Below are positions 33,267-41,884 of a stretch of 64,000 nucleotides of DNA, in pieces. Each line of letters starts with the position of its first letter. Position 1 is the stretch's first letter. The notes beneath the pieces are model-generated. The model searched no databases. It worked only from the letters and a program-made list of their open reading frames with translations, and was not told the DNA's origin. The stretch comes from Modestobacter sp. VKM Ac-2982. Lineage in GTDB: Bacteria; Actinomycetota; Actinomycetes; Mycobacteriales; Geodermatophilaceae. The stretch spans positions 234,051 through 298,050 of the forward strand of contig NZ_JAPVBL010000006.1 in the NCBI RefSeq assembly GCF_026967935.1. The letters run 5' to 3'. Both the position numbers and the translations under genes were made by a program.

Positions 33267-33890
33267 ATGCACGCCAGGACCACCACGGTGCGCGGTGACC
33301 CGCAGGCCGTCGACGACGGGATCGACTACGTCCGCGATGCGGTCTGGCCGATGCTGCGCGGGATGAGCGGTTGCGTGGGCATGTCGATGCTGGCCGACCG
33401 GGCCGCTGGCCGCTGCATCGTCACCGCCGCCTGGGCCACCGACGAGGCCATGCGCGCCAGCGCGGTCGCCGTCGGCGAGCTCCGCGACCACGCCGCCGGG
33501 GTCATGCGGGCGGGGTCCATGGAGGTCGCCGAGTGGGAGATCGCCGTCCTGCACCGGGAACACCCCACCGGCGACGGGGCCTGCACCCGCGTCGTCTGGG
33601 CGAAGTCGGACCCGGCGGGCCTGGACGGCATGGTCGACGCCTTCCGGATGAGCCTGATCCCGTGGATGACGGAGCTCCCCGGGTTCTGCAGCACCAGCCT
33701 GCTCGTCGACCGGGACAGCGGCCGCGCCGCCGCGGCCGTCACCTACGCCGACCGCGACGCGCTGGAACGGTCCCGGGAGATGGGGTCAGCGATGCGCCGG
33801 GAGTTCGTCGCAGCGACCCGGGTGCAGGTCACCGAGGTCGCCGAGTTCGACCTGGCGGTGGCGCACCTGCGGGTGCCGGAGATGGCGTGA
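33267..33890 (+). CDS. Dimeric alpha/beta-barrel (ABM-like) protein, paralogue 1
   Basis: The product is 207 residues from the ATG at 33267 (AGGGAGGAG upstream). Two ABM-like halves are visible: MHARTTTVRGDPQAVDDGI ... GCVGMSMLADRAAGRCIVTA, and later WMTELPGFCSTSLLVDRDSG ... AVTYADRDAL. This is the ferredoxin-like barrel of antibiotic biosynthesis monooxygenases and stress proteins. No cofactor residues are obvious. A full-length paralogue of identical length lies at 41260-41883. The 248 bases before it hold no gene that I can see. Function unknown. Confidence 0.8.
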   Translation: MHARTTTVRGDPQAVDDGIDYVRDAVWPMLRGMSGCVGMSMLADRAAGRCIVTAAWATDEAMRASAVAVGELRDHAAGVMRAGSMEVAEWEIAVLHREHPTGDGACTRVVWAKSDPAGLDGMVDAFRMSLIPWMTELPGFCSTSLLVDRDSGRAAAAVTYADRDALERSREMGSAMRREFVAATRVQVTEVAEFDLAVAHLRVPEMA

Positions 33891-33937
33891 CCAGCGGCGT
33901 CGCCCAGCACCGGGGCTGAGCTCCCGCTCGGTACTGC

Positions 33938-33968
33938 TTGACAAATGACCTTGCCACACCAGCAAAAT
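33938..33968 (+). promoter_or_regulatory. Candidate promoter for a leaderless XRE-cupin message
   Basis: A perfect TTGACA (33938-33943) is followed after 19 bases by CAAAAT (33963-33968). Seven bases later is the ATG at 33976, which would be the first transcribed codon. This AT-richer stretch stands out from its surroundings. Confidence 0.5.
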
Positions 33969-33975
33969 GTGCGGC

Positions 33976-34563
33976 ATGAGCGACGACGTCGATGCGGTGG
34001 TCCAGGCCGTGGGGCCGCGGCTGCGCGCGCTGCGCCAGCAGCGGGACACCACGCTCACCCAGCTGTCGGAGACCACCGGGATCTCGGTCAGCACCCTGTC
34101 CCGACTGGAGTCCGGGCAGCGGCGGGCGACGCTGGAGCTGCTGCTCCCGCTCACCCGCGCCCTGCAGGTCCCACTGGACCAGCTGCTCGATGAACCGCCC
34201 TCGCGCGACCCCCGGGTTCAGCCGCGCCCGGTCGAGCGCAACGGCATGACCATGCTGCCGCTCACCCGCCGGCCCGGCGGGATGCAGGCCTACAAGATGA
34301 TCATGCCGCCGGGTCACCCCACCGGCGGCGTGGAGCTCAAGACGCACGAGGGCTACGAGTGGCTGTACGTGCTCAACGGCCGGTTCGTGCTCTTCCTCGG
34401 TGACCAGCGACTGGAGCTCACCCCGGGCGAGGTCGTCGAGTTCGACACGCACGTGCCGCACGCACTGACCAACCCCGGCCCGGCCCCGGTGGAGCTGCTG
34501 GCCCTGTTCGGTCCACAGGGCGAGCGGATGCACGTGCGGGCCCGTCCGCGCGGGAGCGACTAG
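33976..34563 (+). CDS. XRE-family regulator with C-terminal cupin
   Basis: The product is 195 residues from the ATG at 33976. An in-frame ATG at 33967 overlaps the proposed -10 and lacks a ribosome site. Residues about 12-68 form the helix-turn-helix (LRQQRDTTLTQLSETTGISV and STLSRLESGQRRATLELLL). Residues about 110-190 are a cupin (ELKTHEGYEWLYVLNGRFVL, then HVPHALTNPG), the usual ligand-sensing part of this widespread family. Such proteins regulate nearby metabolism or transport genes. The formate/nitrite-type channel gene 110 bases downstream is a candidate target. Confidence 0.92.
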   Translation: MSDDVDAVVQAVGPRLRALRQQRDTTLTQLSETTGISVSTLSRLESGQRRATLELLLPLTRALQVPLDQLLDEPPSRDPRVQPRPVERNGMTMLPLTRRPGGMQAYKMIMPPGHPTGGVELKTHEGYEWLYVLNGRFVLFLGDQRLELTPGEVVEFDTHVPHALTNPGPAPVELLALFGPQGERMHVRARPRGSD

Positions 34564-34673
34564 CAGGACACTGCCGGACTCGCCGCTCACCGAGCGGGAC
34601 GGCGCGGTGTTCGGGAGGCTGGTGCCCCCGGGCCTGAGATCACGGGCCGTCCCGTTCACCCTGGAGGTACGCC

Positions 34674-35531
34674 TTGCCCGCACGCGCACCCAAGGAGATC
34701 GCCCAGGTCGCCGCCGCGACCGGGGCGAAGAAGACCCGCCGCACCTGGGACAAGGTCCTGGTCAGCGCCTTCCTGGCCGGCGCCTACATCGCCTTCGGCG
34801 GCCTCGTCGCCATCGTCGTCTCCTCCGGCCTGGACCCGGAGACCTGGGGGACGCTGCCGACGCTGTTCACCGGCGCCACCTTCACCCTCGGCCTGGTGCT
34901 CGTGCTCGTCGCCGGCTCCGACCTGGCCACCGGCAACATGGCACTGGTCCCACTGGGCGCCATGCGCGGCAAGATCAACGTCGGCGACGTCGCCAAGAAC
35001 CTGTCCCTGGTGCTGCTCGGCAACCTGGTCGGCGCCGTGTTCGTGGCCTTCTTCCTCGCCGTGCAGACCGGGGTGATCGGGGACTCCAGCGCCACCGGCA
35101 CCGGCGGGCTCACCTACGAGCGGCTCGCCTCGATCTCCGAGGGCAAGGCGCTGGGCGAGACGGCCTGGCAGACGTTCCTCCGCGCGGTCGGCTGCAACTG
35201 GCTGGTCTGCCTCGCGGTCTGGATGTCCCTGGCGGCGACGACCGTCTCGGGCAAGATCCTGGCGATCTTCTTCCCGATCATGGCGTTCGTGGCGATGGGC
35301 TTCGACCACGTGATCGCCAACATGTTCTTCCTGCCGGCGGCGATCTTCGCCGGTGTCCCGGACCTGGGCTGGGACGACGCAGCACTCAACTGGCTGCTGG
35401 CCGGCGCCGGCAACCTGGTCGGCGCGGTGGTCTTCGTGTCGACGTCCTACTGGTACCTGTTCCTGAAGGACGAGCCCGCGGACGAGCCCGAGGAGTCCGA
35501 GGCGTCCGCCCCGCCGGCGGAACGCGGCTGA
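34674..35531 (+). CDS. Formate/nitrite transporter (FNT) family channel
   Basis: The product is 285 residues from a TTG at 34674 with GGAGG 6 bases upstream. The six-helix FNT fold is clear: FLAGAYIAFGGLVAIVV, GSDLATGNMALVPLGAMRGK (the first conserved half-helix loop), GCNWLVCLAVWMSLAATTVSGK and FDHVIANMFFLPAAI (the central pore His in NMFF context). These pentameric channels pass formate, nitrite or hydrosulfide. An acidic tail (DEPADEPEESEAS) ends the protein. There is no formate or nitrite metabolism gene nearby to choose the anion. Confidence 0.9.
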   Translation: MPARAPKEIAQVAAATGAKKTRRTWDKVLVSAFLAGAYIAFGGLVAIVVSSGLDPETWGTLPTLFTGATFTLGLVLVLVAGSDLATGNMALVPLGAMRGKINVGDVAKNLSLVLLGNLVGAVFVAFFLAVQTGVIGDSSATGTGGLTYERLASISEGKALGETAWQTFLRAVGCNWLVCLAVWMSLAATTVSGKILAIFFPIMAFVAMGFDHVIANMFFLPAAIFAGVPDLGWDDAALNWLLAGAGNLVGAVVFVSTSYWYLFLKDEPADEPEESEASAPPAERG

Positions 35532-35549
35532 CCCCCTCCACGAACGACG

Positions 35550-35583
35550 ACGGCGGCGCCCCACCTCGGTGGGACGCCGCCGT
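35550..35583. terminator. Bidirectional hairpin terminator
   Basis: A 9-bp outer stem (ACGGCGGCG with CGCCGCCGT) and a 5-bp inner stem separated by one mismatch close on a 4-base loop. It lies between the convergent FNT and nuclease genes. Confidence 0.75.
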
Positions 35584-35613
35584 TGCTCGGTCCAGGAGCC
35601 GATCACCCCTCCG

Positions 35614-38268
35614 TCAGGACCCCGCGCCGTCCTGCTCCTCGGAGCCCTTGCCCCGCCCCTGGTCGAGGAGGTCGGTGCCCGGGCCGCCGATCAGCGTGTC
35701 GCTGCCGTTGTCCCCGCGCAGCTCGTCGTCCCCGGCGCCGCCCAGCAGGACGTCGTCACCGTTGCCGCCGCGGAGCACGTCGTCCCCGTCGCCGCCACAG
35801 ATGACGTCGGCGCCGTTGCCACCGGTGACGGTGTCGTTGCCGCCGAGCCCCATGATCACGTCGACGCCGTTCCCGCCGCGCAGCACGTCGTCGCCCTCGG
35901 TGCCGACGAGCGTGGGCTCCAGGCCCTGGCAGAGCAGCGGCTCCGGCTCGACGACGGGCTCCTGGAGGTCGATGCCGAGCAGCAGCGGGTCGTGGTCGCT
36001 GGAGCGGTACGGGTCAGCCGCGTACAGCGCCGGGTCACCGGAGTACTGGTAGGCGAAGGACTCCACCGAGTTGATGTTCCAGTGCACGACGTCGGTCACC
36101 TTCGCGGTGAGCTCCGCCGTGGCCAGCGCGTGGTCCAGCGAGCCGGACAGCGCGTCGAACACGTAGCTGTACCGGCCCGCGTCGAACCGCTCGCCCAGGT
36201 CGACGTAGCCCTCCTCGCGAAGGGCCTCGATCGGGTCCTCCTGGGTGTAGGCGTTGAAGTCGCCCATCAGGACCACGTCCGGGTCGCCGGTCTGCGCCGC
36301 CAGCTGCTCGGCGAAGACCGCCAGCGACTCCGCCTGACGCACCCGGTCGCCGTTGAACGACCCCTGCCCGGCGTCCAGGTTGTCCCCGGTGCCGGTGCCG
36401 CCCTTGGACTTGAAGTGGTTGGCGACCACGGTGAAGGCGTCGCCGTCCGCGGTGAACGTCTGGGCGATCGGCTCGCGGGCGTTCGACCAGACGGTCTCGT
36501 CGACCAGGCCGATCGAGTCACCGACCGGGGTGACGACGGCGGGCTGGTAGATGATCGCGTTCCGGATCACGTCCCGGTCGACCGCGTACAGCTCCTCGGG
36601 GAACGGCACGAACGCCCACTTGGCCGAGCCGGCGTCGGCGTTGAGCCGGGTGACCAGGTCGGCCAGCGCGGTGTCGGCGTCGCCCGGGGTCAGGCCGGTG
36701 GAGTCGGTGTCCTCGATCTCCATCAGGGTCACCACGTCGGCGCCGAGGGCGTTGATCGCCGGCACGATCTTGCCGGCCTGCTCCTCGAACTCCGCGTCGC
36801 TGGTGGCACCACGGCCGACGCCGCCCTGGGTGAGGAAGTAGTTGAGCACGTTGAACGCGCCCAGCTGGACGTCGCCGCCCACCTCGCCCGGCGTGGCCGG
36901 CCGGGTGTCCTGCGGGGCGAAGACGCCGTCCGCGGTGCCGTCGGCCGGCTGCAGGCGCCAGGCGTCGAACCCGTAGCCGAGCACCAGCGGCTCGGTGACG
37001 GTCAGCGTGTCGCCGACCCGAACCGGGGTCGTCGGCGACAGGTACGGGGCCGTGGTGACGCTGATCCGGCTGCTGACCGCGTCGTCGAGGACGATGCTGC
37101 GCAGCGCGTTGTCCGCCGCGATCTCCTCGGCAGCGACACCGGGCCGGGCCAGCTCGGTCGGCTGCACCAGCAGACCGCCCTCGGACAGGGTCAGCTCGCC
37201 GTAGCTGGTGAGGTCGTACACCTCGCTGACGGTCAGGGTGTCGACCGGGGCGACCAGCATGCCCTCGACCCGCTCACGCGCGGCGTCGTCGGCCGGCAGG
37301 TCCAGCGGTGTCGCCGCCGGGAGGTCGGCGATGGTCGCGTCGGCGCAGATGCCGACGTTCCCCTCGCCCCGGATCTGGGTCTGCCCGAAGTACTCCTGGG
37401 CCGATCCGGTCACCGCGACGGTGTCGCCGAGGCCCACCTCGACCGACGAGAAGACGAAGACGCCGTCGGAGGTGGCGGCGTCGCCGTCACCGTCGGCGTC
37501 CTGCAGGTAGAAGCCGGACAGGCCGGGGACGTCGCCGACGACGACGCCCTCCACGGTGACCGTGGCACCGTCCAGCGGGGTGGTCGCGCCCGTGCCCTGG
37601 ACCGCACCGATCTCGTGGGTGACCGGGGTGTCGCAGACCTCGCCCGCGGCCGGCGGCGGGTCCACCGGGCCGGGGGCTGCGGAGTTCACCGCTCCCTTGG
37701 TGGCCGCGGCCGGGCCGGACCAGACGAGCGCGTCGGTGGCGGCGTCGTAGCTGCGCGACAGCGACTGCCCGACCGGGGTGCTGGCCGTCTCCTCGACCCC
37801 GATGTCGGTGCTGGTCGAGCCGTCGGCCGGCCCGCCGGTCGCGGCGAACGCCCCCTCGTAGGAGAGGAACTCCAGGACGTCGGTGCCGCGGACCAGCGCC
37901 AACCCGTCCGGGGAGCCGTTCTGGATGCCGCTGGCCGGGCCGTTCACCGTCACCACCGCGGGTGCATCCGCCGGCGCGGTCACGGCGGGCAGCGCGAGGG
38001 TGGCGTAGGCGGCACCGCCGCTGCCGTTGTAGAGGACGACGCTGAGCCCGGCCGAACTGGTGCCCGCCGGGAGCTGGACCTCGACGAACTCGTCGACGTC
38101 ACCGCCGGTGTTGTCGTAGTGGATCTCGGAGACGAAGGGCGTGGTGGGCGGCGCGGCGACCGCGACCGCCGGGACGGCGACGGCGGCGAGCACGGCAGCG
38201 GATGCCGTCGCAGCGCCGAGGGCAGCGCGTCGCGCAGCGGTGCGGGCGGTACCAGTGGGGAGGGGCAC
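35614..38268 (-). CDS. Secreted ExeM/NucH-type endonuclease with lamin-tail and RTX regions
   Basis: The product is 884 residues from a GTG at 38268 (GAGAGGA 7 bases upstream). A Sec signal peptide covers residues 1-38 (TARTAARRAALGAATA, hydrophobic core, AVAAPP). The lamin-tail domain (TPFVSEIHYDNTGGDVDEFVE) follows, then an OB-fold ExeM region (TVEGVVVGDVPGLSGFYLQD). The endonuclease/exonuclease/phosphatase domain is at about residues 470-765 (QLGAFNVLNYF, LMEIEDT, VVANHFKSKG, VLMGDFNAYTQEDP, YRSSDHDPLLLGID). The C-terminus has glycine-rich calcium-binding RTX repeats. Such enzymes degrade extracellular DNA for phosphate or nutrients. There is no LPXTG anchor. Confidence 0.93.
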   Translation of the reverse strand: MPLPTGTARTAARRAALGAATASAAVLAAVAVPAVAVAAPPTTPFVSEIHYDNTGGDVDEFVEVQLPAGTSSAGLSVVLYNGSGGAAYATLALPAVTAPADAPAVVTVNGPASGIQNGSPDGLALVRGTDVLEFLSYEGAFAATGGPADGSTSTDIGVEETASTPVGQSLSRSYDAATDALVWSGPAAATKGAVNSAAPGPVDPPPAAGEVCDTPVTHEIGAVQGTGATTPLDGATVTVEGVVVGDVPGLSGFYLQDADGDGDAATSDGVFVFSSVEVGLGDTVAVTGSAQEYFGQTQIRGEGNVGICADATIADLPAATPLDLPADDAARERVEGMLVAPVDTLTVSEVYDLTSYGELTLSEGGLLVQPTELARPGVAAEEIAADNALRSIVLDDAVSSRISVTTAPYLSPTTPVRVGDTLTVTEPLVLGYGFDAWRLQPADGTADGVFAPQDTRPATPGEVGGDVQLGAFNVLNYFLTQGGVGRGATSDAEFEEQAGKIVPAINALGADVVTLMEIEDTDSTGLTPGDADTALADLVTRLNADAGSAKWAFVPFPEELYAVDRDVIRNAIIYQPAVVTPVGDSIGLVDETVWSNAREPIAQTFTADGDAFTVVANHFKSKGGTGTGDNLDAGQGSFNGDRVRQAESLAVFAEQLAAQTGDPDVVLMGDFNAYTQEDPIEALREEGYVDLGERFDAGRYSYVFDALSGSLDHALATAELTAKVTDVVHWNINSVESFAYQYSGDPALYAADPYRSSDHDPLLLGIDLQEPVVEPEPLLCQGLEPTLVGTEGDDVLRGGNGVDVIMGLGGNDTVTGGNGADVICGGDGDDVLRGGNGDDVLLGGAGDDELRGDNGSDTLIGGPGTDLLDQGRGKGSEEQDGAGS
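35659..35904 (-). repeat. RTX (hemolysin-type calcium-binding) repeats inside the nuclease gene
   Basis: About eight to nine nonapeptide-like units of the form GGxGxDxLx occur, for example LRGGNGVDVIMG, VTGGNGADVICG and LLGGAGDDELRG, at roughly residues 789-870. They bind calcium and fold outside the cell. The unusual Cys in VICGG could pair with the single Cys in LLCQGLEPT just before the repeats. Confidence 0.85.
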
Positions 38269-38343
38269 GAACGGTCCTCTCGAAGGACGACGCGGGGTGG
38301 GACCGTGCACACCCTGAGCGGTGGATGTGGACGACTCGCTGAC

Positions 38344-38365
38344 GTTAAGTGACCATTTCGTGACA
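38344..38365 (-). promoter_or_regulatory. Candidate PhoP-like direct repeats upstream of the nuclease
   Basis: On the minus strand two adjacent 11-mers, TGTCACGAAAT and GGTCACTTAAC, share GTCAC at the same position, and a third GTCA follows one base early. Streptomyces PHO boxes are 11-bp direct repeats of the type G(G/T)TCAYYYR. The site lies 76-97 bases before the start codon. A phosphate-starvation link is attractive for a secreted nuclease but unproven. Confidence 0.35.
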
Positions 38366-38508
38366 CGCCAAAGGTCATGGACGTCATCCCGGCGAGTCCT
38401 CGGACGCGTCGCCGTGGCCGGCACCGGCCAGCGGAGCGGGGCCGGCACCGAGCAGGGGGCGGAGCAGGCACCGGCCAGAGGACCGAGCCGGCGTCGTCCG
38501 GGCGCCCG

Positions 38509-38736
38509 TCAGTCGGCCGCGGTGTCCTGACCGGCGTCCTGCTGCTTGCGGAAGCGCAGGGACTCCACCAGCACGTAACCGAACACGACGGTCCACGCGA
38601 AGCTCAGGAAGGCCTCGCCCCACTCGCCGTCCACCAGCCGCAGCACCAGCGCGACCAGGTTGTAGGCCACCGCCACACCCGCCAGCAGCTGCACTCCCCG
38701 GTTGCCGAACCAGGGCGGGCGGAAGGGGGCGGCCAT
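38509..38736 (-). CDS. Small two-helix membrane protein of unknown function
   Basis: The product is 75 residues from the ATG at 38736. Two hydrophobic segments (VQLLAGVAVAYNLVALVLRL and AFLSFAWTVVFGYVLVESL) are joined by an acidic GEWGE turn. The start FRPPWFGNRG and a charged end (RFRKQQDAGQDTAAD) suggest both termini in the cytoplasm. I do not recognise the family. It is upstream of the nuclease on the same strand, but 240 bases with a likely promoter intervene. Confidence 0.7.
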   Translation of the reverse strand: MAAPFRPPWFGNRGVQLLAGVAVAYNLVALVLRLVDGEWGEAFLSFAWTVVFGYVLVESLRFRKQQDAGQDTAAD

Positions 38737-38836
38737 GCCCAGAGGCTAGCCCGGCCCGGGTGCCCGGCGACGGTGGATCGTCCGGCACCGCGCGCCACAC
38801 CCTGCGGTGGAGCGTCCGGTCGAGGAGGCTGGAGAG

Positions 38837-39880
38837 GTGAGCACCAAGAAGCAGAGCGGCAGCGGCTACGTCGAACCCGGCCAGGACTACCAGCGGGACC
38901 AGAACTACATCACCGACCGGATCACCGCCGACGGCGACAGCCGGTGGCCGGTGGAGGCCGGCCGGTACCGGCTGGTCATCGCCCGGGCCTGCCCGTGGGC
39001 CAACCGCGCGGCGATCGTCCGGCGGCTGCTCGGCCTGGAGCAGGCCATCTCCATGGGGATCTGCGGGCCCACGCACGACGAGCGCAGCTGGACCTTCGAC
39101 CTCGACCCCGGCGGCCGCGACCCGGTGCTGGGGTACGAGCGGCTGCAGGAGGCGTTCTTCGCCCGCGACCCGGAGTACCCGCGCGGCATCACCGTCCCGG
39201 CGATGGTCGACATCCCCACCGGCGCAGTGGTGACCAACGACTTCAAGCAGATGACGTTGGACTTCTCGTCCGAGTGGGCCGCGTTCCACCGCGACGGCGC
39301 CCCGGATCTCTACCCCGAGCACCTGCGGGCGGAGATGGACGAGGTGATCGAGCGGATCTTCACCGAGGTGAACAACGGCGTCTACCGCTGCGGCTTCGCC
39401 GGGTCGCAGAGCGCCTACGACAAGGCCTACGAGCGGCTGTGGACGGCGATGGACTGGCTGGAGGAGCGGCTGACGACCCGCCGGTTCCTGATGGGCGACA
39501 CAATCACCGAGGCCGACGTCCGGCTGTTCACCACGCTGGCCCGGTTCGACGCGGTCTACCACGGCCACTTCAAGGCCAACCGCAACAAGCTGACCGAGCT
39601 GCCGGCGCTGTGGGGCTACGCGCGCGACCTGTTCCAGACCCCGGGCTTCGGTGACACCACCGACTTCCCGCAGATCAAGGAGCACTACTACGTGGTGCAC
39701 GCCGACATCAACCCGACCCAGATCATCCCGATGGGCCCGGACACGTCGGTCTGGCTGACCCCGCACGGTCGCGAGGAGATGGGTGGCAGCCCCTTCGGCG
39801 ACGGCACCCCGCCCGGCCCGCCGGTCGACGGTGAGGTCATCCCACCCGAGCACGGCCCGGGCGGCATCGGCCACCGCTGA
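38837..39880 (+). CDS. Glutathionyl-hydroquinone reductase-like (Xi-class GST) enzyme
   Basis: The product is 347 residues from a GTG at 38837, with GGAGG upstream. The N-terminal thioredoxin-like domain has the catalytic-Cys motif ARACPWANRAAI near residue 54 and the Xi-class loops HDERSWTFDLDPGGRDPV and ITVPAMVDIPTGAVVTNDF. The helical domain holds FLMGDTITEADVRLFTTLARFD and YARDLFQTPGFGDTTDF. In proteobacteria these enzymes reduce glutathionyl-quinones. Actinobacteria generally use mycothiol, so the native thiol here is probably mycothiol. The tail is Gly/Pro-rich. Confidence 0.9.
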   Translation: MSTKKQSGSGYVEPGQDYQRDQNYITDRITADGDSRWPVEAGRYRLVIARACPWANRAAIVRRLLGLEQAISMGICGPTHDERSWTFDLDPGGRDPVLGYERLQEAFFARDPEYPRGITVPAMVDIPTGAVVTNDFKQMTLDFSSEWAAFHRDGAPDLYPEHLRAEMDEVIERIFTEVNNGVYRCGFAGSQSAYDKAYERLWTAMDWLEERLTTRRFLMGDTITEADVRLFTTLARFDAVYHGHFKANRNKLTELPALWGYARDLFQTPGFGDTTDFPQIKEHYYVVHADINPTQIIPMGPDTSVWLTPHGREEMGGSPFGDGTPPGPPVDGEVIPPEHGPGGIGHR

Positions 39881-39962
39881 GCGAGCCGCGGCCCGGGACC
39901 CCTGGTTGGCTGACCACGGCATCCCGGGCAGCGGAGCCCGCGGACCGAGGAGAGGTGGCGCA

Positions 39963-40283
39963 GTGGTGCACAGACTGATCGTCCAGTACGGCCAGCCGGC
40001 CGACCCGGCGGAGTTCGACCGGCACTACCGGGACGTGCACGTCGGCCTGGCGCAGGCCATCCCCGGCCTGCTGCGGTTCACCACCGGACACCCCCGGTCG
40101 ATGGACCCCACCACCCTGGGCCCCTACCTGATCGCCGAACTGGACTTCGAGTCCGCCGACGCGATGGGCGCGGGCATGGGCTCGGAGGCCGGCCGGGCCG
40201 CCGGCGCCGACGTGGCCACCTTCGCCACCGGCGGTGCGTCCATGTCGAGCTTCGACCTGGACGACCTCAGTCCGGCCGGCTGA
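39963..40283 (+). CDS. EthD-domain (small alpha/beta-barrel) protein
   Basis: The product is 106 residues from a GTG at 39963 (or 39966), with an AGGAGAGG stretch upstream. The EthD pattern is VQYGQPADPAEFDRHYRDVH near residue 6, then LAQAIPGLLRFTTGHPRS and a Met/Gly-rich C-terminus (DAMGAGMGSEAGR). EthD-type proteins form dimeric ferredoxin-like barrels and act in oxidative degradation clusters. It follows the GST-like gene by 82 bases and is 10 bases before the next gene. Confidence 0.85.
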   Translation: MVHRLIVQYGQPADPAEFDRHYRDVHVGLAQAIPGLLRFTTGHPRSMDPTTLGPYLIAELDFESADAMGAGMGSEAGRAAGADVATFATGGASMSSFDLDDLSPAG

Positions 40284-40293
40284 CCCCACCGAC

Positions 40294-41058
40294 GTGCTGA
40301 CCGGCCGGCCGGACCTGGCGCTCCCCAGCGCCGGGCCCGACCCGCTGCCGTGGCCGACCGCGCTGGCCGCCGTCCTGGGGTACGCCCGGGGACGGCGGCC
40401 ACTGCGGTACCGCTCCCCCAACGAGCGCGACGGCCGGTGGGTGCAGGTGCCGGCCTTCGGCTACGAGCGCTTCGACGCCCGGCCGGTGCCCGCCGGGCCA
40501 CTGGGCGACGAGGACGTGCTGGTGGCCGAGGGGCTGCACGGCCGGCTGGACCCCGACGCCTGGTCCGCGGTCCGCACTGCCCTCGACGCGGCCGAGCCCG
40601 TGGCCGCCGCGCTCGCCGGGCGTGCGGCCGGACGGGCGTTCTGGGAGCTGCCGGACGACGAGCTCTCGGTGCTCGGTGAACCGGGCACCGTGGGCGCCGC
40701 GCTGCGCGGTCTCGGTGAGCTTCCCGAACCGCAGCGGCGACACGTGTCGGCTGCGCTGCACCACCGCCGTCCCGACCTGGTGCCGTTGCTGCACCGCGCC
40801 ACCTGGCTGCAGACGGTGCCACACCTGCGCGAGGGCGACAGCGGGACGGCGGCGGTCGTGCACCGCGAGCTCCGGGCGAACGAGGACGCCTTCGCCGCGC
40901 TGGAGGAGGCGGCTGCCGCGCTGCTCGACGTCCCGCTGACCCGGCTGCGGCTGCACGACGTGCTGGTGTGGCTCAGCGGCACGTTGCGGCTGAGCACCGC
41001 GGTGGCGCTGGGCGAGACGACGGAGGAGTGGCGGCGGTCGCCCTGCGCGACCCGCTGA
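40294..41058 (+). CDS. DUF6308-like protein of unknown function
   Basis: The product is about 254 residues from a GTG at 40294; the ribosome site is weak and translation may be coupled to the gene before. The sequence FGYERFDARPVPAGPLGDED and the central HRRPDLVPLLHRAT resemble the actinobacterial DUF6308 group. I see no catalytic motif, signal peptide or membrane helix. The middle is rich in Leu/Ala helices. The name is tentative. Confidence 0.6.
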   Translation: MLTGRPDLALPSAGPDPLPWPTALAAVLGYARGRRPLRYRSPNERDGRWVQVPAFGYERFDARPVPAGPLGDEDVLVAEGLHGRLDPDAWSAVRTALDAAEPVAAALAGRAAGRAFWELPDDELSVLGEPGTVGAALRGLGELPEPQRRHVSAALHHRRPDLVPLLHRATWLQTVPHLREGDSGTAAVVHRELRANEDAFAALEEAAAALLDVPLTRLRLHDVLVWLSGTLRLSTAVALGETTEEWRRSPCATR

Positions 41059-41259
41059 CCGGCCGCGGCTCGGACCAGCCGGGCGAGATCCCCCGTCCCC
41101 GGGGAGCAGAGGGTGCGGCGTCGGTCAGCGGGCCGTGACGCAACGCCGGGGTCCCGTGACCGGAGCCCGTTCCCCGGCTGACCTCCGCCCAGGGACACGA
41201 GCACAGTTCCCTGCACGGCGGTGCCGCCGGGGGGTGGCGCCGGAGGCGAGGAGGCACCC

Positions 41260-41883
41260 ATGTACGCACGGACGACCACCCTCCGCGGCAACCCGCGTGC
41301 CCTGGACGACGCGATCCAGTTCGTCCGGGACGAGTGGCTGCCGGCGACGACCGACCTCCCCGGCTGCACCGGGCTGTCGATGCTCGTCGGCCGCCGCACC
41401 GGTCGCTGCATCGTCACCAGCGGCTGGGCGGACGAGCAGGCGATGCTGGGCAGCGCCGAGGGCATGCGCCGCGACCGTGCCCGCCTCGGCCAGGTGCTCG
41501 GGGCCGTGCCGGTGGTGGCGCAGTGGGAGGTCGCCGTCATGCACCGGGTGCAGCACGCCGGTGACGACGCCGTCTGCCGGCTCATCTGGAGCTCCCGCCC
41601 GAACCCGGCCGCACTCGACGACGACGTCGCCACCTTCCGGATGGCCCTCCTGCCGCGGATCGAGGAGCTCACCGGCTTCTGCAGCGCCAACCTGATGATC
41701 GACCGGGTCTCCGGCAACACCGTGCTGGCCATCGCCTACGCCGACCGGCAGGCGATGCTGGTCGCCGGCCAGCGCGCCGACGCGCTGCGCACGGAGTACG
41801 GCCGAGCGATGGGCGGCCGGATCACCGATGTCACCGAGCTCGACCTGGCCGTCGCCCACCTGCGCATCCCCGAGACCGCCTGA
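41260..41883 (+). CDS. Dimeric alpha/beta-barrel (ABM-like) protein, paralogue 2
   Basis: The product is 207 residues from the ATG at 41260 with GGCGAGGAGG upstream. It is collinear with the protein at 33267-33890: MYARTTTLRGNPRALDDAI versus MHARTTTVRGDPQAVDDGI at the start, LPGCTGLSMLVGRRTGRCIVT in the middle, and DLAVAHLRIPETA versus DLAVAHLRVPEMA at the end. The two halves each look like one barrel domain. The region 41059-41259 before it has no gene that I can see. A hairpin follows the stop directly. Confidence 0.8.
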   Translation: MYARTTTLRGNPRALDDAIQFVRDEWLPATTDLPGCTGLSMLVGRRTGRCIVTSGWADEQAMLGSAEGMRRDRARLGQVLGAVPVVAQWEVAVMHRVQHAGDDAVCRLIWSSRPNPAALDDDVATFRMALLPRIEELTGFCSANLMIDRVSGNTVLAIAYADRQAMLVAGQRADALRTEYGRAMGGRITDVTELDLAVAHLRIPETA

Positions 41884-41884
41884 A

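Noticed and set aside
31854-33890. A 678-codon frame that reads from inside kinase 2 into the ABM-like gene
   Set aside because: The first 470 codons are out of frame with the kinase and contain Arg/Gly-rich shadow text. Only the part from 33267 is a real protein with its own ribosome site.
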